From assembly GCF_025725685.1 (NCBI RefSeq), contig NZ_CP107008.1, positions 310,001-374,000 of the forward strand: a stretch of 64,000 nucleotides of DNA, in the 5' to 3' direction. Each line of letters starts with the position of its first letter. Positions within the stretch are counted from its first letter, which is position 1. Below the pieces are notes generated by a model. It was not told where the DNA came from, did not search any database, and saw only the letters and a program-made list of their open reading frames with translations. The translations under genes and the position numbers were made by a program. Of the stretch, positions 7,488-15,359 are shown one piece after another. The stretch comes from Halomonas sp. M4R1S46. Lineage in GTDB: Bacteria; Pseudomonadota; Gammaproteobacteria; Pseudomonadales; Halomonadaceae.

Positions 7488-9374
7488 TCAGTGGCCCGAC
7501 AAGCACCGGCACTTCGGATCACCGGCGCGCTTTCCGCAATAACTGCAAGGCACATACCAGGCCCGCTCTTCGCGTTGTATCGGGCTTAGCTCATCGATGC
7601 GGGTGAAGTGGCCGCCAGGCTTGCCCATCTCTTTCCTGATCAGGGCTTCACCTGGCACGAATGCAAGGAGTGCTTCATGTATTGCCTGTTCATCTGGCTT
7701 ATGATTGTTCCTGTCTTTTTCTTTAAAAAACATGGCAACATTTGGCCGTAGCATGATGTCTCCCTTCCTATTTGGTTTTTCACTGCTACGGCCATCAGGC
7801 TTTTTTGCGTATTTCTCGGCCTCACCTGTCTGCTGTTGCGGTTCGTTCAGTGAACGGCCGGTGATGCCCTGCATGATGTCCAGCCCGAATTCCAGCGAAT
7901 GGATATCCGCACTATCGCTGTCTCCCCTGATGGCAGATTTTGCCGATGCGTGCAGGATCAGGTTATCGTCCACCTCCAGATGGAGCATGATCCGCTCGAA
8001 TAGCTGCGGCAGCGATGGGGTGACCTTGACGTTCAGGCAGGCCAGAGGCTGGCGAGAGTCGTTGGTCTGCACATGGCGCCCGTGACGGGTGGGGGAGAGC
8101 AGGCTGATCTTGCCGACCCCGTCGCGAGGGTCGATGCAGTAGAGCATCAGGGTTTCCGCCTCACTGACCTCACCGGCAGTCGGCATCTCGTAGCCGGCAC
8201 CAATGACCGGGAAATGCTGGTTGCGTGCTGCATGGACCTCGATGTTCTTGGCCAGGCGCAAGCGTGCCCGGTCATGGGCGATCCAGGCGGCCCCTTCCGA
8301 AATGATGGAGAAACCACGCTCGGAGATCTCGACTCGGGTGGCACCGAACATCTCAAACAGCCCCGACTGGACTGCCGGCATGTTGACGATGCCGCCGGTG
8401 GCGAGACACAGCGAGATATCGGAAGTGGTCAGGTCGGCTGAGTCGATCAGGGTCTTGGCCCGCTTCACCCCCTGGCGGATCTTCTGGCCGATGATCGCTT
8501 CCAGCTCGCTACGGGTCAGCAGGGTGTCGATATCGGGATCCGCGACGTCATTACGGAAGTACTCTGGGATAAAGATGTGCTCCTGTTCCCGCTTCGACAG
8601 CGCGATCTTGGCCTCTTCGGCGCGAGTCAGCAGACGCAGGCTGGCGCCCGGATCGACATCGGCTTCGTCGGGTTCGATGCCGGCCGCCTCGACGGCGTGC
8701 TTCTCGATCTCACGACGGATCGCCTCGTCCATCACGTCCCCACCGAGCTCGCTGGTGCCATCGTTACGGATTTGTACCAGCATGCCGTTCTGGACCTGAC
8801 ACAGCGTCAAGTCCAGGGTGCCGCCGCCCCAGTCGAAGACCAGTAGATACTGCCCCTCCAGGCGACGAATCTCGTTCGCAGGGTCTTCATGGGTGCGTAG
8901 GTAGCCATAGAGCGCCGCCATGGGCTCATGCACGAACTGCTCGATAACCAGGCCTGCCTGGTGAAAGGCCTCCCGCAGTTCACGGCGCTGCCTGCCATCC
9001 ATGTCCACCGGAATCGTGACAACGGCGCGACCGATACCCCGGTCAAGCTTATATCGCGGGTCCTCTTCGGTAGCGTTCACCACGTGCTTGACGATATCCG
9101 CGACCATGTCGCGGGGACGTCGAGGGATGCCATCGACGTGCACATGCTCACGATCCAGCAGCATCTTGGGAGATCGGACCACGTTGCCGATGACGCCGAT
9201 TTCGTGGGTCGCCAGGCGCTTCTTGGCCTCGCTGCCGCAGATAACGCTATCGCCCTCGTAGCAGACCACGGAAGGGTAGGGTTCCTCTCCCTGGTCGAAC
9301 ACCACGGTTTGGCCACCAGCCACCCGACTGATCAGGCTGTTGGTGGTACCGAAATCGAAGCCGAAGACCTCCAT
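7488..9374 (-). CDS. Hsp70-like (DnaK/actin-fold) ATPase with C-terminal cysteine cluster
   Basis: 628 aa. The N-terminal ~370 residues form an Hsp70 nucleotide-binding domain: phosphate-1 loop DFGTTNS (7-13), connect-1 region with VHEPMAALYGY (148-158), phosphate-2 FDWGGGTLDLT (180-190) and adenosine motif ATGG (325-328). The C-terminal half is not the normal DnaK substrate domain with a long helical lid. A short beta region is followed by a charged linker and a terminal CxxC-x8-CxC cluster (Cys610, 613, 622, 624), which could bind zinc. It is therefore not the housekeeping DnaK. It starts 1 base after the stop of the coiled-coil gene, so the two are translationally linked. I infer an ATP-driven remodelling or sensing role together with its two upstream partners. 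I know of no named defence system with this set. Confidence 0.8.
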   Translation of the reverse strand: MEVFGFDFGTTNSLISRVAGGQTVVFDQGEEPYPSVVCYEGDSVICGSEAKKRLATHEIGVIGNVVRSPKMLLDREHVHVDGIPRRPRDMVADIVKHVVNATEEDPRYKLDRGIGRAVVTIPVDMDGRQRRELREAFHQAGLVIEQFVHEPMAALYGYLRTHEDPANEIRRLEGQYLLVFDWGGGTLDLTLCQVQNGMLVQIRNDGTSELGGDVMDEAIRREIEKHAVEAAGIEPDEADVDPGASLRLLTRAEEAKIALSKREQEHIFIPEYFRNDVADPDIDTLLTRSELEAIIGQKIRQGVKRAKTLIDSADLTTSDISLCLATGGIVNMPAVQSGLFEMFGATRVEISERGFSIISEGAAWIAHDRARLRLAKNIEVHAARNQHFPVIGAGYEMPTAGEVSEAETLMLYCIDPRDGVGKISLLSPTRHGRHVQTNDSRQPLACLNVKVTPSLPQLFERIMLHLEVDDNLILHASAKSAIRGDSDSADIHSLEFGLDIMQGITGRSLNEPQQQTGEAEKYAKKPDGRSSEKPNRKGDIMLRPNVAMFFKEKDRNNHKPDEQAIHEALLAFVPGEALIRKEMGKPGGHFTRIDELSPIQREERAWYVPCSYCGKRAGDPKCRCLSGH

Positions 9375-9375
9375 G

Positions 9376-10650
9376 TCACTCTCCTTCTGTTTCGCGTAGA
9401 ACCTTCTTCAGATGCTCAAGCGTCTCTTCCACATAGGGCGAGACGATGTGCAGCTTGGGCGGGTCGCGTTGCAGTGCGATCAGCGCCTCCTCCAGGCGGG
9501 GCACCTCGCTCCTCAGCACCTTGGTGACCCGGGAACGCAGCCGATGCTTGTCATCCTCCAGGTGAACGCTGGCGGTCTGGGCGTTCTGCCTCTCCTGATG
9601 AAGCCTCTGCTCAAGCTCACCGGTCTTGCCCAGCAGGGTATCGCGCTCCTGGCGCAATGCGGCGATTTCCTGCTGCGCTTGATCGCGTTCAGCGGCAAGT
9701 CGCTCGACGTCTTTCCCCAGCCGTTCCAGTTCGCTGGCCTGGCTGGCCCTGGTGTTCTCGATCTGACGCGACAGCCAGCCCAGTGGTGAAAAGTCGGCGG
9801 CGTTCTGGGTGTAGGCCGCCTTGAGCAGCGCTTCCGTCGCCTGGGTAGGATAGTGGGTGCTGGTGGTAAAGACCCCATCTGCGCGCAGGAAGCGCAGGAT
9901 GTCGTCTTCCCTGGCCCAGCCCTGGTTGGCTTGCCAGATCAGGCTCAGGAACAGCAGGTTGCGCAGCTTGTCCTTACGCTCTCTCTTTTCCCTGGCCTGC
10001 ATCTCCTTGCTGGACTCCACCTGCTGCACTCGGCTGGCGTAGCGCCTGAAGAGTTCCTTGACGGGAGGACGTTCATCGTCAGTGAGAGGCAACCAGGCAT
10101 CGACACCTTCCATGGCCAGGTCGAATCCCTCTCGGCCCGCATCGACGGCGAACTTCAGCAGCAGATCCTTGATGTTGCGATTGCTGTGAATCTCGAAGGC
10201 GGCGAAGGCCAGGTTCACGGTACGGGACAGCGAGGCATCCTCGCGCTGGGCCAGGTCGAGCAGCTCCGAACGTTGGGCGGCCGAAATGGTGCGCTCCTCC
10301 AGCTTCTTCAAAGCAGGCTCGGTGATCCTCTTCGGCGTACCCGAGGACGCATAGAAGCGCTTGATGATATCGAAGACCCGCGTGACGGCCTTGCTATTCT
10401 TCGCCTGGTTCCGAGTGGCAGCAGGCGCTGGCTCGCTGCCCTTGCCCTGTTCTCTGTCGATTGTACCGGTCTGCGCGTTGCTCTGGGCTTGCGATGCCGG
10501 TGAGGTCGCACCTGGTGAAGGCGTCTTCGCTTCCGGCCGGCTCTGGTGTTTGCTGGCCTGCTTGCCACGCGGCTCACCTCGGGAAACAGCGCCGGTGGCC
10601 TTGTTGACGATCTTCACGGACCTGCTCTCGTCCTTTGTGGAGTCAGTCAT
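9376..10650 (-). CDS. Coiled-coil protein of unknown function in Hsp70 cassette
   Basis: 424 aa. Residues 1-88 are Ser/Pro/Lys/Gln-rich and probably disordered. Residues ~90-290 are largely helical. Residues ~295-365 are a strong coiled coil of Glu/Leu/Arg/Gln heptads (for example ELERLGKDVERLAAERDQ). A short helical C-terminus with two proline breaks follows. The start overlaps the zinc-finger gene stop by 8 bases, and the stop is 1 base from the Hsp70-like start, so all three should be co-translated. A coiled-coil partner next to an Hsp70 invites comparison with GrpE-type exchange factors, but I see no GrpE signature. This is only an idea from context. Confidence 0.65.
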   Translation of the reverse strand: MTDSTKDESRSVKIVNKATGAVSRGEPRGKQASKHQSRPEAKTPSPGATSPASQAQSNAQTGTIDREQGKGSEPAPAATRNQAKNSKAVTRVFDIIKRFYASSGTPKRITEPALKKLEERTISAAQRSELLDLAQREDASLSRTVNLAFAAFEIHSNRNIKDLLLKFAVDAGREGFDLAMEGVDAWLPLTDDERPPVKELFRRYASRVQQVESSKEMQAREKRERKDKLRNLLFLSLIWQANQGWAREDDILRFLRADGVFTTSTHYPTQATEALLKAAYTQNAADFSPLGWLSRQIENTRASQASELERLGKDVERLAAERDQAQQEIAALRQERDTLLGKTGELEQRLHQERQNAQTASVHLEDDKHRLRSRVTKVLRSEVPRLEEALIALQRDPPKLHIVSPYVEETLEHLKKVLRETEGE

Positions 10651-11749
10651 TCTCTACATCCTCGATGATACGGTTGGCCAGGGCCTCGAACAGCGGGCTG
10701 TGGCGCAGCTTCCTGGCCCAGCTGACAGCCTGCTCATGATCGCCGGCCTCCCAGCAGGTATTCATGGCCAGTGCCTGGATCTTCACCCGGTCATGGTCAG
10801 TGGTCAGGCGCTTGCTGGCCAGATGCGCCAGCTGAGGCAGTTGCTCCTGCTGCTCTGCGAGCGGCAGGCTGCAGAAGCGCATGATCTCGGCGGTCAGGGT
10901 ATCCACCGGCAGGTTGTGGCCGGACACGGTCCTGGTCTCAGGGGCCGGGCAGTGTTTGCCGGAGCGAAGACCGTTCAGCATCCGGCAGGCGGTCGCGACC
11001 TGGCCGTCGGGGGCCAGCACCTCTGCTTCGCTGAAGGCGTTGTCGTTGAAGTTGACCAGCGCCTTGATCAGGTTGGCCAGGGGGTGGTCCAGGAAGCGCA
11101 TTGACTCGCGGGCGGCGTGGAACTTGGCCGTGTAGTCATCCCGGTTCAGGCTCGTGCCACCACGCTGGTCCTTGGCCAGCACGCCGTACAGGAAGTCGCT
11201 GATGCCCTCGATGTAGTACCTGGCGCCATCCTCCTGCTTGGCTACCGTGATGAACTGGGCGATACGTTCGCTCTCCAGCGGCTGGTTCACGATCAAGATG
11301 TTGAAGGCCTGCTCGACCGCTGCCAGCTGTGCCTCGGTGGGGATATCGAATTCGATGTGGTAGGTCACCGAGTAGTCGACGCTGGTCAGGGTGACTTCGT
11401 GGAAGCCCGAGGAGAGCTGGCTGAGCCGCCGGCATGCCTGGCGGCTGGTCACTGCCTGATAATCGATCTCGATGCGCTCTGCCTGCTGGATGACCCAGTC
11501 TTCCGGTGGGAATGGGCTGGCTACCACCTCGCCCCGCTCCTTGACCATGCGACTACCCACCAGCAGCTGGGGACGCTTGAAGGGGTGGTGGTCGAAGATG
11601 TGCTGTCGTCGAGCCTCACGCTCCGTGAAGACCTCGCCGCACTTGTCGCACTGATAGGTGATAGGGCGATTGGGTATTGTTGGAATTTCCGGGATCAGCA
11701 CGCTGCCCCCGGCATTGCCGGGGTCAATGGCATCGGTGATCTTGGCCAT
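10643..11749 (-). CDS. C2H2 zinc-finger protein of unknown function in Hsp70 cassette
   Basis: 368 aa. After a short N-terminal tail there is a finger of the spacing C-x2-C-x12-H-x3-H (Cys34, Cys37, His50, His54; CDKCGEVF then RRQHIFDHH). This is the canonical eukaryote-type C2H2 pattern rather than the bacterial Ros type. The remaining ~310 residues are mixed alpha/beta and then helical and resemble nothing I recognise. The ATG is preceded by AGGGAGGC and lies 35 bases after the pglX stop. The gene overlaps the next one by 8 bases. A role in recognising nucleic acid or a protein partner for the Hsp70-like ATPase is inference from the finger and the coupling. Confidence 0.65.
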   Translation of the reverse strand: MAKITDAIDPGNAGGSVLIPEIPTIPNRPITYQCDKCGEVFTEREARRQHIFDHHPFKRPQLLVGSRMVKERGEVVASPFPPEDWVIQQAERIEIDYQAVTSRQACRRLSQLSSGFHEVTLTSVDYSVTYHIEFDIPTEAQLAAVEQAFNILIVNQPLESERIAQFITVAKQEDGARYYIEGISDFLYGVLAKDQRGGTSLNRDDYTAKFHAARESMRFLDHPLANLIKALVNFNDNAFSEAEVLAPDGQVATACRMLNGLRSGKHCPAPETRTVSGHNLPVDTLTAEIMRFCSLPLAEQQEQLPQLAHLASKRLTTDHDRVKIQALAMNTCWEAGDHEQAVSWARKLRHSPLFEALANRIIEDVEND

Positions 11750-11784
11750 CGTTGTTAGCCTCCCTGCGCGTTACCGCATTGTCC

Positions 11785-14700
11785 TTATGATGTTTTCGCC
11801 GCCTTCTTCGCCGCCAGCGTGAGGTGGTAGTCGTTGATCCGGGCGCCCTTGGACTCTCCCAACTGGGGGCCGAGGTGGTACCAGGGGGCGGATTCCACGT
11901 CCTTGCCACGATCCTTCTTCCAGTGGATGTTGGGCTTGTGGACGAGTACCCCGGCACCCTTCTTCTTGGCGTCGGGAACGGACAGGAAGGGGCGGATATT
12001 GAGGCGCACGCCGTCGTTGAGGTCGGGGTGCCAGCCGATGGGCTGCTCTTCCAATGGCTTCCAGCGCACAAAGATGTCGTAGGGCTCTTCGCCTTCGAGG
12101 ATCAGCTCCAGGCTCTTCTGCAGGGCCTCGGCGGCGGCCAGGCGGGCTTCGGCACCGTCGATGCCATCGCTGATCTGCTTCTTCTGCTGGGTGATCCAGT
12201 CGCCCAGGTAGGTGTAGGTGAGGGTTTCCAGCGCCTTGTAGTCGAGCCGGTGGTAGTTCACCAGCGCCGAGAAGCCGTCCTTGAGGCCGTCCCACACATG
12301 CCAGATGAAGGGTCGATTCTGGAACAACTTACAGTGCTGGGCGAAGAACTTGTCGCGCAGCCAGCTCTCCAGGTCCTTGCCGGCATGGTCGACGCTCTCC
12401 AGCAGCTTGCCGCGGATGGTGGCAGACCACTGGTCGCCGTAGGCGTCGGCCAGCAAGGCCTCCAGGCGGTCCACGGCGCGGCGCTCGCCGCGAACGGCGG
12501 GCAGGCAGACGATACCATCGCGGTCGGCATGGCTGAGCAGAGTCTCGCAACGGTCGACCCACGCGCGCTGCTCCTCGGCCAGCTCCATCTCCGGGTCTAG
12601 TTCCGCCGGCCAGCGATAGCCCAGCAGTCGGGCCACGGCGACCTGCAGCACGGTATCGTCAGTGCGCAGCGGACCATGGGCGGTCCATTTGGTGACCTCG
12701 TCCCAGATCACCGAGCCGCAAGGGTGGCCGTGGAAGATCCACTGGGTGGGATCATCGGAGTAGGGCTCTGGGAGACCGTGGGGGTATTGCTCTTCGGCGA
12801 CTTTGGTCCAGTATTCGAGGTCGAAGGGGACCTTGACCAAAGTGGCATTGGTTACATTCATCTTTTGGTCAATTCGACGCACTGCTTTGTTATATGCGGC
12901 AGATGAGCAGAAGCACCAAATTGCCGGAATATGATTTAGATCGCGAGGAATTAGAGTCGCAACGTTTGTATCGAAGTGATGGCCGCTGTAAAAGCTCGCA
13001 GGAAGCAGCTGCATCTGAGAAATTCCTATGCCCTTTTTTCCCCAAGCATCTCTTCCGCGCTGGTCAACATTGTGAAGAGTTGCGACATTTTCGCGACCAA
13101 ATTGGTGTAGTTGGCCCACGCCATTTTCCCATAGCAATATTCCTGAACGGCCTCCGAATAGATTATGGCTGTTTACAGTTGATTGCTCTTTTACCCATTC
13201 ATCTGAAAAATATCTTATTTCCCAGTGGAGTCTCCTGAATCTAGGGTTGTCACCTGTGGATAATCCCTGGTGGTTGCTGGAGTATTGTTCCAGAAGATCT
13301 CCACTTATCTCGTCAAAGGATAATCTAGCATCTGGGTTGTCCAGTTGTTTTTTTTGCTCCACACTCTTTGCATTATCTGTTGTCAGTCCATCCGCTTTTT
13401 CAGCTGCTGTCCGAGGTTCAGAAACATCAACTCCTCGAATCCAGTTATCCTGACAATCCGAGTGCAGCAGACCCACTGACTGCCCCGTGCCACTCCCACT
13501 GCTAATATTGACCAGAATCGCCTTGACCACTTCGCCACTAATGGTCTCGAAGGCGCCGGGCCCCAGCCGCGCAATCAAATGCCAAATGTCGTTCTGAAGT
13601 AGTTTTTCCCGGAATTTTTTGTAACTAGCCAGGAATAGCCAGTTCTGCGGCAGCACATTGCTGGTGGTGCCGCCCTCCACGCAGAGCTCCAGGCAGCGAT
13701 CGAGAAAGACCGTTGCAAGATCATTCTTGGCGGCCGGGTAGTAGTCGGCGCAGAAGGTTTTGAGCTTGGGATGCTGCTTAGTACGTGAGAGATAAGGCAC
13801 ATTGGTAATTACCCAGTGGTAACGATCCCCTAGCAGAGTCGCGGCCTTGGCCAGGCCCTGAGCGGTCACGGCTGTTTCATGCTGCTCGTCGCTGCTTTCC
13901 TGGGCACTTTCTTGAGAGAGCGCCTGATTCAGCGCTTCGGAGAGCTCGTCCCACTGGGCGATCTTGGCGGCGCTGGTGCGGGTGGGGTCGAGCAGGCTGC
14001 CGAGGATGGGGGCATCCTTGAAGCTGTCGTAGAGCCAGTCCAGGGCGATGGTGAGGTTTTTCTTTCCGAGCCCGAGGGCCTTCCACTCCTCCTTGGCCAC
14101 GCTGATGGGCAGGCCGGAGCAGGCCAGGTGCAGCTCGGGCAATGAGCGATAGCCGCCGGCTTCCGGATAGCGCCAGGCGGTGAGGGCCAGGGCGAAGACG
14201 GCGAGCTCCACGCAGCGCTGGTCGATCTCCAGGCCGTGCAGGTTGTCGCGCAGCACGGCATCCACGGCGTCGCGGGCGCTGAGGCCCTCCAGCTCCATGC
14301 GCATGGGCACCAGCATCAGCAGGGCGGCGACCAGGAAGTGGCCGCTGCCGCAGCAGGGGTCCAGGGTCTTGAGCTCGGCGAGGCTTTGCGGCCAGGCATC
14401 GAAGGTGCCCGCGGCAGGGATCCAGTTGCCGGTCTCCTCGTCCTTGACGAAGCGCAGGTACTCCAGCGGCACGCCGGGCAGGCTGGCCTTGTCGCGCAGC
14501 TCCTGCTCGCTCTCGGCGCTGGCCAGGTCGGTGTCCGACAGGCGGCGGGCCGCCCACCAGGCGCCCAGGCTGTTATCCAGCAGGAAGCTGACCATATAGG
14601 GCTCGGTGAATAGCTGGGTGACGGCGGGCAGCTCGTCGGCGCCGATCTTCACCTCGGAGCGGTTGATGCGCTCCTTGTTGTCGGTCTGCCAGAACTGGTA

Positions 14701-15255
14701 GACCCAGCCCAGGCTGTCACTGGCGTGGAAGACCTCCGCGGGCAAGTCAATTAGCAGGCCCTCAAGGTCTCGCTGGTATTCGGCGGCCAGGGTCAGCTCG
14801 AACACCGGGCTGTCGACGCGGAACACCTGGGGCAGCATGGTGCTGGCCAGCCGGGCGGCCAGGGCCCAGCCGCTGGTGCGCTGGCCCTGTTCGGCCTCTT
14901 CTTCGGCCAGCTCCTCGCACTCCTCCAGGGTGATGGCCACGCCGTCATACATCAGCAGCTCGTTCTCGGCCAGGAAGCGGGCGAACAGCATGCGGTGCCA
15001 GTGCTCGTAGGCGATCTCGCCCATCAGCCGGGTGACCGCCTGGGCGCCCTCCTTGAGGGGGTCGCCGAGGCTACGGGCGTGAGCGCGCAGTCGGCGGCGC
15101 AGGGCGCGCTGGTCGTCACTCAGATAGCTGGGCGGGGTTTCCTCGCCGACGCCAAGCTGCTCCAGGGCGGCCTCGGCGGCCTGTTCGGCCACCGGGCGAG
15201 CCTTGCGCACGGTGCGGTCGAGCCGGTTGCGGAGTGTCTTGTCGAGTGGCTGCAT
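11785..15255 (-). CDS. pglX: BREX adenine-specific DNA methyltransferase PglX
   Basis: 1156 aa, the normal size for PglX/BrxX. This enzyme makes the N6-methyladenine mark that distinguishes host DNA from phage DNA in BREX. SAM-binding motif I is LDPCCGSGHF (298-307). Motif IV reads NVPY (485-488) where NPPY is usual, followed by YYPAAKNDLATVFLDRC. Residues ~540-800 form the probable target-recognition region. Its DNA (about 12.85-13.64 kb) is visibly AT-richer than both flanks: 13081-13200 counts 45% GC, against 72% for 14221-14280. This suggests exchange of the specificity domain. The C-terminus carries GARINDYHLTL. The start ATG follows AAAAGGAC. A 104-base gap with ATGCGC-type inverted repeats separates it from the AlbA-type gene. 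Confidence 0.92.
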   Translation of the reverse strand: MQPLDKTLRNRLDRTVRKARPVAEQAAEAALEQLGVGEETPPSYLSDDQRALRRRLRAHARSLGDPLKEGAQAVTRLMGEIAYEHWHRMLFARFLAENELLMYDGVAITLEECEELAEEEAEQGQRTSGWALAARLASTMLPQVFRVDSPVFELTLAAEYQRDLEGLLIDLPAEVFHASDSLGWVYQFWQTDNKERINRSEVKIGADELPAVTQLFTEPYMVSFLLDNSLGAWWAARRLSDTDLASAESEQELRDKASLPGVPLEYLRFVKDEETGNWIPAAGTFDAWPQSLAELKTLDPCCGSGHFLVAALLMLVPMRMELEGLSARDAVDAVLRDNLHGLEIDQRCVELAVFALALTAWRYPEAGGYRSLPELHLACSGLPISVAKEEWKALGLGKKNLTIALDWLYDSFKDAPILGSLLDPTRTSAAKIAQWDELSEALNQALSQESAQESSDEQHETAVTAQGLAKAATLLGDRYHWVITNVPYLSRTKQHPKLKTFCADYYPAAKNDLATVFLDRCLELCVEGGTTSNVLPQNWLFLASYKKFREKLLQNDIWHLIARLGPGAFETISGEVVKAILVNISSGSGTGQSVGLLHSDCQDNWIRGVDVSEPRTAAEKADGLTTDNAKSVEQKKQLDNPDARLSFDEISGDLLEQYSSNHQGLSTGDNPRFRRLHWEIRYFSDEWVKEQSTVNSHNLFGGRSGILLWENGVGQLHQFGRENVATLHNVDQRGRDAWGKKGIGISQMQLLPASFYSGHHFDTNVATLIPRDLNHIPAIWCFCSSAAYNKAVRRIDQKMNVTNATLVKVPFDLEYWTKVAEEQYPHGLPEPYSDDPTQWIFHGHPCGSVIWDEVTKWTAHGPLRTDDTVLQVAVARLLGYRWPAELDPEMELAEEQRAWVDRCETLLSHADRDGIVCLPAVRGERRAVDRLEALLADAYGDQWSATIRGKLLESVDHAGKDLESWLRDKFFAQHCKLFQNRPFIWHVWDGLKDGFSALVNYHRLDYKALETLTYTYLGDWITQQKKQISDGIDGAEARLAAAEALQKSLELILEGEEPYDIFVRWKPLEEQPIGWHPDLNDGVRLNIRPFLSVPDAKKKGAGVLVHKPNIHWKKDRGKDVESAPWYHLGPQLGESKGARINDYHLTLAAKKAAKTS

Positions 15256-15359
15256 GCTGCTGTCCTTTTAACCCTGCGAATGCGTATCCATTTGCACGTA
15301 AGCATTGCTGTGCGCATTGGGCGGCGTTTAATGCTCAATCTAATGCGCAGCGCATTGCG

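Noticed and set aside
7488..9374. Housekeeping dnaK
   Set aside because: Lacks the DnaK substrate-binding/lid architecture, ends in a cysteine cluster, and has no dnaJ or grpE neighbour; it is embedded in a BREX operon.
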